Source of the DNA: Nematostella vectensis
Lineage: Eukaryota; Cnidaria; Anthozoa; Actiniaria; Edwardsiidae
Direction: 5' to 3'
Assembly: GCF_932526225.1 (NCBI RefSeq)
Contig: NC_064039.1
Location: forward strand, 14,464,139 to 14,528,138
Length of the DNA: 64,000 nt
Of the stretch, positions 1-15,000 are shown piece by piece. The notes under the pieces were generated by a model, which did not search any database, had not been told where the DNA came from, and saw only the letters and a program-made list of their open reading frames with translations. Position 1 is the first letter of the stretch, and every line of letters starts with the position of its first letter. The translations under genes and the position numbers were made by a program.

Positions 1-3000
1 CGTCACAATAAACGTGACTAGAGAAGCGAACAGCACTATGATTCTTCCCTCGACAAGAGTGCCATACAATACAACGCTCATACCAGCAACGAATGCAACA
101 AGTACTGCAGCAACAACGATGTCACCATCATATGTAGACAATATGACGACACTGGATTCTTCTGTTAGCTTGACGAGATCTTCATTGTCAACCACATTGA
201 TCCCAAGCATTAGCACGTCTATTTTGCCTTACAATACAACCGTCATCGCAACACGAAACACAACAAGATTGGTGACTTCAACGATCTCATCGTCTACTGT
301 AAATGTGAGTGCTATCTCGACGACATCTTCGATTGAAAGCACAATCATGGCAAGCGTTGCTTCTTCTATCCAACTCAACATCACTTCAAACACAACGATG
401 GCAGTTAACGACACCTTGAGGACGACATCAACAAGTACGGTTTTCCCAACAACGATCACACCATCACCCAATATTACAAGCTACCCTTCATTGATGACGT
501 CGGCAGTGGGTAATTTTACAAGCGCAACAAGTGTTGTCTTTGACTCGACTACTCCAAATGCAACTACGCTCGTACCAAGCATCAGTGCCTCTATCTCACC
601 AAACGTCACAATAAACATGACTAGAGAAGCGAACAGCACTATGATTCTTCCCTCGACAAGAGTGCCATACAATACAACGCTCATACCAGCGTCGAATGCA
701 ACAAGTACTGCAGCAACAACGATGTCACCATCATATGTAGCCAATATGACGACACTGGATTCTTCTGTTAGCTTGACGAGATCTTCATTGTCAACCACAT
801 TGATCCCAAGCATTAGCACGTCTATTTTGCCTTACAATACAACCGTCATCGCAACACCAAACACAACAAGATTGGTGACTTCAACGATCTCATCGTCTAC
901 TGTAAATGTGAGTGCTATCTCGACGACATCATCGATTGAAAGCACAATCATGGCAAGCGTTGCTTCTTCTATCCAACGCAACATCACCTCAAACATAACG
1001 ATGGCAGTTAACGACACCTTGAGGACGACATCAACAAGTGCGGTTTTCAAAACAACGATCACACCATCACCCAATATTACAAGCTACCCCTCATTGATGA
1101 CGTCGGCAGTGGGTAATTTTACAAGCGCAACAAGTGTTGTCTTTGACTCGACTACTCCAAATGCAACTTCGCTAGTACCAAGCATCAGTGCCTCTATCTC
1201 ACCAAACGTCACAATAAACATGACTAAAGAAGCGAAGAGCACTATGATTTTTCCCTCGACAAGCGTGCCATACAATACAACGCTTATACTAGCGCCGAAT
1301 GCAACAAGTACTGCAGCAACAACGATGTCACCATCATATGTAGCCAATATGACGACACTGGATTCTTCTGTTAGCTTGACGAGATCTTCATTGTCAACCA
1401 CATTGATCCCAAGCATTAGCACGTCTATTTTGCCTTACAATACAACCGTCATCGCAACACCAAACACAACAAGATTGGTGACTTCAACGATCTCATCGTC
1501 TACTGTAAATGTGAGTGCTATCTCGACGACATCTTCGATTGAAAGCACAATCATGGCAAGCGTTGCTTCTTCTATCCAACTCAACATCACTTCAAACACA
1601 ACGATGGCAGTTAACGACACGTTGAGGACGACATCGACAAGTGCGGTTTTCCCAACAACGATCACACCATCACCCAATATTACAAGCTACCCTTCATTGA
1701 TGACGTCGGCAGTGGGTAATTTTACAAGCGCAACAAGTGTTGTCTTTGACTCGACTACTCCAAATGCAACTACGCCCGTACCAAGCATCAGTGCCTCTAT
1801 CTCACCAAACGTCACAATAAACATGACTAGAGGAGCGAACAGCACTATGATTCTTCCCTCGACAAGCGTGCCATACAATACAACGCTTATACCAGCGCCG
1901 AATGCAACAAGTACTGCAGCAACAACGATGTCACCATCATATGTAGCCAATATGACGACACTGGATTCTTCTGTTAGCTTGACGAGATCTTCATTGTCAA
2001 CCACATTGATCCCAAGCATTAGCACGTCTATTTTGCCTTACAATACAACCGTCATCGCAACACCAAACACAACAAGATTGGTGACTTCAACGATCTCATC
2101 GTCTACTGTAAATGTGAGTGCTATCTCGACGACATCTTCGATTGAAAGCACAATCATGGCAAGCGTTGCTTCTTCTATCCAACTCAACATCACTTCAAAC
2201 ACAACGATGGCAGTTCACGACACGTTGAGGACGACATCGACAAGTGCGGTTTTCCCAACAACGATCACACCATCACCCAATATTACAAGCTACCCTTCAT
2301 TGATGACGTCGGCAGTGGGTAATTTTACAAGCGCAACAAGTGTTGTCTTTGACTCGACTACTCCAAATGCAACTACGCCCGTACCAAGCATCAGTGCCTC
2401 TATCTCACCAAACGTCACAATAAACATGACTAGAGGAGCGAACAGCACTATGATTCTTCCCTCGACAAGCGTGCCATACAATACAACGCTTATACCAGCG
2501 CCGAATGCAACAAGTACTGCAGCAACAACGATGTCACCATCATATGTAGCCAATATGACGACACTGGATTCTTCTGTTAGCTTGACGAGATCTTCATTGT
2601 CAACCACATTGATCCCAAGCATTAGCACGTCTATTTTGCCTTACAATACAACCGTCATCGCAACACCAAACACAACAAGATTGGTGACTTCAACGATCTC
2701 ATCGTCTACTGTAAATGTGAGTGCTATCTCGACGACATCTTTGATTGAAAGCACAATCATGGCAAGCGTTGCTTCTTCTATCCAACTCAACATCACTTCA
2801 AACACAACGATGGCAGTTAACGACACGTTGAGGACGACATCGACAAGTGCGGTTTTCCCAACAACGATCACACCATCACCCAATATTACAAGCTACCCTT
2901 CATTGATGACGTCGGCAGTGGGTAATTTTACAAGCGCAACAAGTGTTGTCTTTGACTCGACAACTCCAAATGCAACTACGCTCGTACCAAGCATCAGTGC

Positions 3001-6000
3001 CTCTATCTCACCAAACGTCACAACAAACATGACTAGAGAAGCGAACAGCACTATGATTCTTCCCTTGACAAGCGTGCCATACAATACAACGCTCATACCA
3101 GCGCCGAATGCAACAAGTACTGCAGCAACAACGATGTCACCATCATATGTAGCCAATATGACGACACTGGATTCTTCTGTTAGCTTGACGAGATCTTCAT
3201 TGTCAACCACATTGATCCCAAGCATTAGCACGTCTATTTTGCCTTACAATACAACCGTCATCGCAACACCAAACACAACAAGATTGGTGACTTCAACGAT
3301 CTCATCGTCTACTGTAAATGTGAGTGCTATCTCGACGACATCTTCGATTGAAAGCACAATCATGGCAAGCGTTGCTTCTTCTATCCAACTCAACATCACT
3401 TCAAACACAACGATGGCAGTTAACGACACGTTGAGGACGACATCGACAAGTGCGGTTTTCCCAACAACGATCACACCATCACCCAATATTACAAGCTACC
3501 CTTCATTGATGACGTCGGCAGTGGGTAATTTTACAAGCGCAACAAGTGTTGTCTTTGACTCGACTACTCCAAATGCAACTACGCCCGTACCAAGCATCAG
3601 TGCCTCTATCTCACCAAACGTCACAATAAACATGACTAGAGGAGCGAACAGCACTATGATTCTTCCCTCGACAAGCGTGCCATACAATACAACGCTTATA
3701 CCAGCGCCGAATGCAACAAGTACTGCAGCAACAACGATGTCACCATCATATGTAGCCAATATGACGACACTGGATTCTTCTGTTAGCTTGACGAGATCTT
3801 CATTGTCAACCACATTGATCCCAAGCATTAGCACGTCTATTTTGCCTTACAATACAACCGTCATCGCAACACCAAACACAACAAGATTGGTGACTTCAAC
3901 GATCTCATCGTCTACTGTAAATGTGAGTGCTATCTCGACGACATCTTCGATTGAAAGCACAATCATGGCAAGCGTTGCTTCTTCTATCCAACTCAACATC
4001 ACTTCAAACACAACGATGGCAGTTAACGACACGTTGAGGACGACATCGACAAGTGCGGTTTTCCCAACAACGATCACACCATCACCCAATATTACAAGCT
4101 ACCCTTCATTGATGACGTCGGCAGTGGGTAATTTTACAAGCGCAACAAGTGTTGTCTTTGACTCGACTACTCCAAATGCAACTACGCCCGTACCAAGCAT
4201 CAGTGCCTCTATCTCACCAAACGTCACAATAAACATGACTAGAGGAGCGAACAGCACTATGATTCTTCCCTCGACAAGCGTGCCATACAATACAACGCTT
4301 ATACCAGCGCCGAATGCAACAAGTACTGCAGCAACAACGATGTCACCATCATATGTAGCCAATATGACGACACTGGATTCTTCTGTTAGCTTGACGAGAT
4401 CTTCATTGTCAACCACATTGATCCCAAGCATTAGCACGTCTATTTTGCCTTACAATACAACCGTCATCGCAACACCAAACACAACAAGATTGGTGACTTC
4501 AACGATCTCATCGTCTACTGTAAATGTGAGTGCTATCTCGACGACATCTTTGATTGAAAGCACAATCATGGCAAGCGTTGCTTCTTCTATCCAACTCAAC
4601 ATCACTTCAAACACAACGATGGCAGTTAACGACACGTTGAGGACGACATCGACAAGTGCGGTTTTCCCAACAACGATCACACCATCACCCAATATTACAA
4701 GCTACCCTTCATTGATGACGTCGGCAGTGGGTAATTTTACAAGCGCAACAAGTGTTGTCTTTGACTCGACAACTCCAAATGCAACTACGCTCGTACCAAG
4801 CATCAGTGCCTCTATCTCACCAAACGTCACAACAAACATGACTAGAGAAGCGAACAGCACTATGATTCTTCCCTTGACAAGCGTGCCATACAATACAACG
4901 CTCATACCAGCGCCGAATGCAACAAGTACTGCAGCAACAACGATGTCACCATCATATGTAGCCAATATGACGACACTGGATTCTTCTGTTAGCTTGACGA
5001 GATCTTCATTGTCAACCACATTGATCCCAAGCATTAGCACGTCTATTTTGCCTTACAATACAACCGTCATCGCAACACCAAACACAACAAGAATGGTGAC
5101 TTCATCGATCTCATCGTCTACTGTAAATGTGAGTGCTATCTCGACGACATCATGGATTGAAAGCACAATCATGGCAAGCGTTGCTTCTTCTATCCAACTC
5201 AACATCACTTCAAACACAACTATAGCAGTTAACGACACGTTGAGGACGACATCGACAAGTGCGGTTTTCCCAACAACGATCACACCATCACCCAATATTA
5301 CAAGCTACCCTTCATTGATGACGTCGGCAGTGGGTAATTTTACAAGCGCAACAAGTGTTGTCTTTGACTCGACTACTCCAAATGCAACTACGCCCGTACC
5401 AAGCATCAGTGCCTCTATCTCACCAAACGTCACAATAAACATGACTAGAGGAGCGAACAGCACTATGATTCTTCCCTCGACAAGCGTGCCATACAATACA
5501 ACGCTTATACCAGCGCAGAATGCAACAAGTACTGCAGCAACAACGATGTCACCATCATATGTAGCCAATATGACGACACTGGATTCTTCTGTTAGCTTGA
5601 CGAGATCTTCATTTTCAACCACATTGATCCCAAGCATTAGCACGTCTATTTTGCCTTACAATACAACCGTCATCGCAACACCAAACACAACAAGATTGGT
5701 GACTTCAACGATCTCTTCGTCTACTGTAAATGTGAGTGCTATCTCGACGACATCTTCGATTGAAAGCACAATCATGGCAAGCGTTGCTTCTTCTATACAA
5801 CTCAACATCACTTCAAACACAACGATGGCAGTTAACGACACGTTGAGGACGACATCGACAAGTGCGGTTTTCCCAACAACGATCACACCATCACCCAATA
5901 TTACAAGCTACCCTTCATTGATGACGTCGGCAGTGGGTAATTTTACAAGCGCAACAAGTGTTGTCTTTGACTCGACTACTCCAAATGCAACTACGCTCGT

Positions 6001-9000
6001 ACCAAGCATCAGTGCCTCTATCTCACCAAACGTCACAATAAACATGACTAGAGAAGCGAACAGCACTATGATTCTTCCCTCGACAAGAGTGCCATACAAT
6101 ACAACGCTTATACTAGCGCCGAATGCAACAAGTACTGTAGCAACAACGATGTCACCATCATATGTAGCCAATATGACGACACTGGATTCTTCTGTTAGCT
6201 TGACAAAATCTTCATTGTCAACCACATTGATCCAAAGCATTAGCACGTCTATTTTGCCTTACAATACAACCGTCATCGCAACACCAAACACAACAAGATT
6301 GGTGACTTCATCGATCTCATCGTCTACTGTAAATGTGAGTGCTATCTCGACGACATCATGGATTGAAAGCACAATCATGGCAAGCGTTGCTTCTTCTATC
6401 CAACTCAACATCACTTCAAACACAACTATAGCAGTTAACGACACGTTGAGGACGACATCGACAAGTGCGGTTTTCCCAACAACGATCACACCATCACCCA
6501 ATATTACAAGCTACCCTTCATTGATGACGTCGGCAGTGGGTAATTTTACAAGCGCAACAAGTGTTGTCTTTGACTCGACTACTCCAAATGCAACTACGCC
6601 CGTACCAAGCATCAGTGCCTCTATCTCACCAAACGTCACAATAAACATGACTAGAGGAGCGAACAGCACTATGATTCTTCCCTCGACAAGCGTGCCATAC
6701 AATACAACGCTTATACCAGCGCAGAATGCAACAAGTACTGCAGCAACAACGATGTCACCATCATATGTAGCCAATATGACGACACTGGATTCTTCTGTTA
6801 GCTTGACGAGATCTTCATTTTCAACCACATTGATCCCAAGCATTAGCACGTCTATTTTGCCTTACAATACAACCGTCATCGCAACACCAAACACAACAAG
6901 ATTGGTGACTTCAACGATCTCTTCGTCTACTGTAAATGTGAGTGCTATCTCGACGACATCTTCGATTGAAAGCACAATCATGGCAAGCGTTGCTTCTTCT
7001 ATCCAACTCAACATCACTTCAAACACAACGATGGCAGTTAACGACACGTTGAGGACGACATCGACAAGTGCGGTTTTCCCAACAACGATCACACCATCAC
7101 CCAATATTACAAGCTACCCTTCATTGATGACGTCGGCAGTGGGTAATTTTACAAGCGCAACAAGTGTTGTCTTTGACTCGACTACTCCAAATGCAACTAC
7201 GCCCGTACCAAGCATCAGTGCCTCTATCTCACCAAACGTCACAATAAACATGACTAGAGGAGCGAACAGCACTATGATTCTTCCCTCGACAAGCGTGCCA
7301 TACAATACAACGCTTATACCAGCGCCGAATGCAACAAGTACTGCAGCAACAACGATGTCACCATCATATGTAGCCAATATGACGACACTGGATTCTTCTG
7401 TTAGCTTGACGAGATCTTCATTGTCAACCACATTGATCCCAAGCATTAGCACGTCTATTTTGCCTTACAATACAACCGTCATCGCAACACCAAACACAAC
7501 AAGATTGGTGACTTCAACGATCTCATCGTCTACTGTAAATGTGAGTGCTATCTCGACGACATCTTCGATTGAAAGCACAATCATGGCAAGCGTTGCTTCT
7601 TCTATCCAACTCAACATCACTTCAAACACAACGATGGCAGTTAACGACACGTTGAGGACGACATCGACAAGTGCGGTTTTCCCAACAACGATCACACCAT
7701 CACCCAATATTACAAGCTACCCTTCATTGATGACGTCGGCAGTGGGTAATTTTACAAGCGCAACAAGTGTTGTCTTTGACTCGACTACTCCAAATGCAAC
7801 TACGCCCGTACCAAGCATCAGTGCCTCTATCTCACCAAACGTCACAATAAACATGACTAGAGGAGCGAACAGCACTATGATTCTTCCCTCGACAAGCGTG
7901 CCATACAATACAACGCTTATACCAGCGCCGAATGCAACAAGTACTGCAGCAACAACGATGTCACCATCATATGTAGCCAATATGACGACACTGGATTCTT
8001 CTGTTAGCTTGACGAGATCTTCATTGTCAACCACATTGATCCCAAGCATTAGCACGTCTATTTTGCCTTACAATACAACCGTCATCGCAACACCAAACAC
8101 AACAAGATTGGTGACTTCAACGATCTCATCGTCTACTGTAAATGTGAGTGCTATCTCGACGACATCTTTGATTGAAAGCACAATCATGGCAAGCGTTGCT
8201 TCTTCTATCCAACTCAACATCACTTCAAACACAACGATGGCAGTTAACGACACGTTGAGGACGACATCGACAAGTGCGGTTTTCCCAACAACGATCACAC
8301 CATCACCCAATATTACAAGCTACCCTTCATTGATGACGTCGGCAGTGGGTAATTTTACAAGCGCAACAAGTGTTGTCTTTGACTCGACAACTCCAAATGC
8401 AACTACGCTCGTACCAAGCATCAGTGCCTCTATCTCACCAAACGTCACAACAAACATGACTAGAGAAGCGAACAGCACTATGATTCTTCCCTTGACAAGC
8501 GTGCCATACAATACAACGCTCATACCAGCGCCGAATGCAACAAGTACTGCAGCAACAACGATGTCACCATCATATGTAGCCAATATGACGACACTGGATT
8601 CTTCTGTTAGCTTGACGAGATCTTCATTGTCAACCACATTGATCCCAAGCATTAGCACGTCTATTTTGCCTTACAATACAACCGTCATCGCAACACCAAA
8701 CACAACAAGATTGGTGACTTCAACGATCTCATCGTCTACTGTAAATGTGAGTGCTATCTCGACGACATCTTCGATTGAAAGCACAATCATGGCAAGCGTT
8801 GCTTCTTCTATCCAACTCAACATCACTTCAAACACAACGATGGCAGTTAACGACACGTTGAGGACGACATCGACAAGTGCGGTTTTCCCAACAACGATCA
8901 CACCATCACCCAATATTACAAGCTACCCTTCATTGATGACGTCGGCAGTGGGTAATTTTACAAGCGCAACAAGTGTTGTCTTTGACTCGACTACTCCAAA

Positions 9001-12000
9001 TGCAACTACGCCCGTACCAAGCATCAGTGCCTCTATCTCACCAAACGTCACAATAAACATGACTAGAGGAGCGAACAGCACTATGATTCTTCCCTCGACA
9101 AGCGTGCCATACAATACAACGCTTATACCAGCGCCGAATGCAACAAGTACTGCAGCAACAACGATGTCACCATCATATGTAGCCAATATGACGACACTGG
9201 ATTCTTCTGTTAGCTTGACGAGATCTTCATTGTCAACCACATTGATCCCAAGCATTAGCACGTCTATTTTGCCTTACAATACAACCGTCATCGCAACACC
9301 AAACACAACAAGATTGGTGACTTCAACGATCTCATCGTCTACTGTAAATGTGAGTGCTATCTCGACGACATCTTCGATTGAAAGCACAATCATGGCAAGC
9401 GTTGCTTCTTCTATCCAACTCAACATCACTTCAAACACAACGATGGCAGTTAACGACACGTTGAGGACGACATCGACAAGTGCGGTTTTCCCAACAACGA
9501 TCACACCATCACCCAATATTACAAGCTACCCTTCATTGATGACGTCGGCAGTGGGTAATTTTACAAGCGCAACAAGTGTTGTCTTTGACTCGACTACTCC
9601 AAATGCAACTACGCCCGTACCAAGCATCAGTGCCTCTATCTCACCAAACGTCACAATAAACATGACTAGAGGAGCGAACAGCACTATGATTCTTCCCTCG
9701 ACAAGCGTGCCATACAATACAACGCTTATACCAGCGCCGAATGCAACAAGTACTGCAGCAACAACGATGTCACCATCATATGTAGCCAATATGACGACAC
9801 TGGATTCTTCTGTTAGCTTGACGAGATCTTCATTGTCAACCACATTGATCCCAAGCATTAGCACGTCTATTTTGCCTTACAATACAACCGTCATCGCAAC
9901 ACCAAACACAACAAGATTGGTGACTTCAACGATCTCATCGTCTACTGTAAATGTGAGTGCTATCTCGACGACATCTTTGATTGAAAGCACAATCATGGCA
10001 AGCGTTGCTTCTTCTATCCAACTCAACATCACTTCAAACACAACGATGGCAGTTAACGACACGTTGAGGACGACATCGACAAGTGCGGTTTTCCCAACAA
10101 CGATCACACCATCACCCAATATTACAAGCTACCCTTCATTGATGACGTCGGCAGTGGGTAATTTTACAAGCGCAACAAGTGTTGTCTTTGACTCGACAAC
10201 TCCAAATGCAACTACGCTCGTACCAAGCATCAGTGCCTCTATCTCACCAAACGTCACAACAAACATGACTAGAGAAGCGAACAGCACTATGATTCTTCCC
10301 TTGACAAGCGTGCCATACAATACAACGCTCATACCAGCGCCGAATGCAACAAGTACTGCAGCAACAACGATGTCACCATCATATGTAGCCAATATGACGA
10401 CACTGGATTCTTCTGTTAGCTTGACGAGATCTTCATTGTCAACCACATTGATCCCAAGCATTAGCACGTCTATTTTGCCTTACAATACAACCGTCATCGC
10501 AACACCAAACACAACAAGAATGGTGACTTCATCGATCTCATCGTCTACTGTAAATGTGAGTGCTATCTCGACGACATCATGGATTGAAAGCACAATCATG
10601 GCAAGCGTTGCTTCTTCTATCCAACTCAACATCACTTCAAACACAACTATAGCAGTTAACGACACGTTGAGGACGACATCGACAAGTGCGGTTTTCCCAA
10701 CAACGATCACACCATCACCCAATATTACAAGCTACCCTTCATTGATGACGTCGGCAGTGGGTAATTTTACAAGCGCAACAAGTGTTGTCTTTGACTCGAC
10801 TACTCCAAATGCAACTACGCCCGTACCAAGCATCAGTGCCTCTATCTCACCAAACGTCACAATAAACATGACTAGAGGAGCGAACAGCACTATGATTCTT
10901 CCCTCGACAAGCGTGCCATACAATACAACGCTTATACCAGCGCAGAATGCAACAAGTACTGCAGCAACAACGATGTCACCATCATATGTAGCCAATATGA
11001 CGACACTGGATTCTTCTGTTAGCTTGACGAGATCTTCATTTTCAACCACATTGATCCCAAGCATTAGCACGTCTATTTTGCCTTACAATACAACCGTCAT
11101 CGCAACACCAAACACAACAAGATTGGTGACTTCAACGATCTCTTCGTCTACTGTAAATGTGAGTGCTATCTCGACGACATCTTCGATTGAAAGCACAATC
11201 ATGGCAAGCGTTGCTTCTTCTATACAACTCAACATCACTTCAAACACAACGATGGCAGTTAACGACACGTTGAGGACGACATCGACAAGTGCGGTTTTCC
11301 CAACAACGATCACACCATCACCCAATATTACAAGCTACCCTTCATTGATGACGTCGGCAGTGGGTAATTTTACAAGCGCAACAAGTGTTGTCTTTGACTC
11401 GACTACTCCAAATGCAACTACGCTCGTACCAAGCATCAGTGCCTCTATCTCACCAAACGTCACAATAAACATGACTAGAGAAGCGAACAGCACTATGATT
11501 CTTCCCTCGACAAGAGTGCCATACAATACAACGCTTATACTAGCGCCGAATGCAACAAGTACTGTAGCAACAACGATGTCACCATCATATGTAGCCAATA
11601 TGACGACACTGGATTCTTCTGTTAGCTTGACAAAATCTTCATTGTCAACCACATCGATCCAAAGCATTAGCACGTCTATTTTGCCTTACAATACAACCGT
11701 CATCGCAACACCAAACACAACAAGATTGGTGACTTCAACGATCTCTTCGTCTACTGTAAATGTGAGTGCTATCTCGACGACATCTTCGATTGAAAGCACA
11801 ATCATGGCAAGCGTTGCTTCTTCTATACAACTCAACATCACTTCAAACACAACGATGGCAGTTAACGACACGTTGAGGACGACATCGACAAGTGCGGTTT
11901 TCCCAACAACGATCACACCATCACCCAATATTACAAGCTACCCTTCATTGATGACGTCGGCAGTGGGTAATTTTACAAGCGCAACAAGTGTTGTCTTTGA

Positions 12001-15000
12001 CTCGACTACTCCAAATGCAACTACGCTCGTACCAAGCATCAGTGCCTCTATCTCACCAAACGTCACAATAAACATGACTAGAGAAGCGAACAGCACTATG
12101 ATTCTTCCCTCGACAAGAGTGCCATACAATACAACGCTTATACTAGCGCCGAATGCAACAAGTACTGTAGCAACAACGATGTCACCATCATATGTAGCCA
12201 ATATGACGACACTGGATTCTTCTGTTAGCTTGACAAAATCTTCATTGTCAACCACATTGATCCAAAGCATTAGCACGTCTATTTTGCCTTACAATACAAC
12301 CGTCATCGCAACACCAAACACAACAAGATTGGTGACTTCATCGATCTCATCGTCTACTGTAAATGTGAGTGCTATCTCGACGACATCATGGATTGAAAGC
12401 ACAATCATGGCAAGCGTTGCTTCTTCTATCCAACTCAACATCACTTCAAACACAACTATAGCAGTTAACGACACGTTGAGGACGACATCGACAAGTGCGG
12501 TTTTCCCAACAACGATCACACCATCACCCAATATTACAAGCTACCCTTCATTGATGACGTCGGCAGTGGGTAATTTTACAAGCGCAACAAGTGTTGTCTT
12601 TGACTCGACTACTCCAAATGCAACTACGCCCGTACCAAGCATCAGTGCCTCTATCTCACCAAACGTCACAATAAACATGACTAGAGGAGCGAACAGCACT
12701 ATGATTCTTCCCTCGACAAGCGTGCCATACAATACAACGCTTATACCAGCGCAGAATGCAACAAGTACTGCAGCAACAACGATGTCACCATCATATGTAG
12801 CCAATATGACGACACTGGATTCTTCTGTTAGCTTGACGAGATCTTCATTTTCAACCACATTGATCCCAAGCATTAGCACGTCTATTTTGCCTTACAATAC
12901 AACCGTCATCGCAACACCAAACACAACAAGATTGGTGACTTCAACGATCTCTTCGTCTACTGTAAATGTGAGTGCTATCTCGACGACATCTTCGATTGAA
13001 AGCACAATCATGGCAAGCGTTGCTTCTTCTATCCAACTCAACATCACTTCAAACACAACGATGGCAGTTAACGACACGTTGAGGACGACATCGACAAGTG
13101 CGGTTTTCCCAACAACGATCACACCATCACCCAATATTACAAGCTACCCTTCATTGATGACGTCGGCAGTGGGTAATTTTACAAGCGCAACAAGTGTTGT
13201 CTTTGACTCGACTACTCCAAATGCAACTACGCTCGTACCAAGCATCACTGCCTCTATCTCACCAAACGTCACAATAAACTTGACTAGAGAAGCGAACAGC
13301 ACTATGATTCTTCCCTCGACAAGCGTGCCATACAATACAACGCTCATACCAGCGCCGAATGCAACAAGTACTGCAGCAACAACGATGTCACCATCATATG
13401 TAGCCAATATGACGACACTGGATTCTTCTGTTAGCTTGACGAGATCTTCATTGTCAACCACATTGATCCCAAGCATTAGCACGTCTATTTTGCCTTACAA
13501 TACAACCGTCATCGCAACACCAAACACAACAAGATTGGTGACTTCAACGATCTCATCCTCCACTGTAAATGTGAGTGCTATCTCGACGACATCATCGATT
13601 GAAAGCACAATCATGGCAAGCGTTGCTTCTTCTATCCAACTCAACATCACTTCAAACACAACGATGGCAGTTAACGACACGTTGAGGACGACATCGACAA
13701 GTGCGGTTTTCCCAACAACGATCACACCATCACCCAATATTACAAGCTACCCTTCATTGATGACGTCGGCAGTGGGTAATTTTACAAGCGCAACAAGTGT
13801 TGTCTTTGACTCGACTACTCCAAATGCAACTACGCCCGTACCAAGCATCAGTGCCTCTATCTCACCAAACGTCACAATAAACATGACTAGAGGAGCGAAC
13901 AGCACTATGATTCTTCCCTCGACAAGCGTGCCATACAATACAACGCTTATACCAGCGCCGAATGCAACAAGTACTGCAGCAACAACGATGTCACCATCAT
14001 ATGTAGCCAATATGACGACACTGGATTCTTCTGTTAGCTTGACGAGATCTTCATTGTCAACCACATTGATCCCAAGCATTAGCACGTCTATTTTGCCTTA
14101 CAATACAACCGTCATCGCAACACCAAACACAACAAGATTGGTGACTTCAACAATCTCATCGTCTACTGTAAATGTGAGTGCTATCTCGACGACATCTTCG
14201 ATTGAAAGCACAATCATGGCAAGCGTTGCTTCTTCTATCCAACTCAACATCACTTCAAACACAACGATGGCAGTTAACGACACGTTGAGGACGACATCGA
14301 CAAGTGCGGTTTTCCCAACAACGATCACACCATCACCCAATATTACAAGCTACCCTTCATTGATGACGTCGGCAGTGGGTAATTTTACAAGCGCAACAAG
14401 TGTTGTCTTTGACTCGACTACTCCAATTGCAACTACGCTCCTACCAAGCATCAGTGCCTCTATCTCACCAAACGTCACAATAAACTTGAATAGAGGAGCG
14501 AACAGCACTATGATTCTTCCCTCGACAAGCGTGCCATACAATACAACGCTTATACCAGCGCCGAATGCAACAAGTACTGCAGCAACAACGATGTCACCAT
14601 CATATGTAGCCAATATGACGACACTGGATTCTTCTGTTAGCTTGACGAGATCTTCATTGTCAACCACATTGATCCCAAGCATTAGCACGTCTATTTTGCC
14701 TTACAATACAACCGTCATCGCAACACCAAACACAACAAGAATGGTGACTTCATCGATCTCATCCTCAACTGTAAATGTGAGTGCTATCTCGACGACATCA
14801 TCGATTGAAAGCACAATCATGGCAAGCGTTGCTTCTTCTATCCAACTCAACATCACTTCAAACACAACGATGGCAGTTAACGACACGTTGAGGACGACAT
14901 CGACAAGTGCGGTTTTCCCAACAACGATCACACCATCACCCAATATTACAAGCTACCCTTCATTGATGACGTCGGCAGTGGGTAATTTTACAAGCGCAAC

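Noticed and set aside
14-16. GTG at base 14 as the start of the giant protein
   Set aside because: The frame is open to the window edge at base 2, and the preceding codons continue the repeat (Val-Thr-Ile-Asn). The true start lies upstream.
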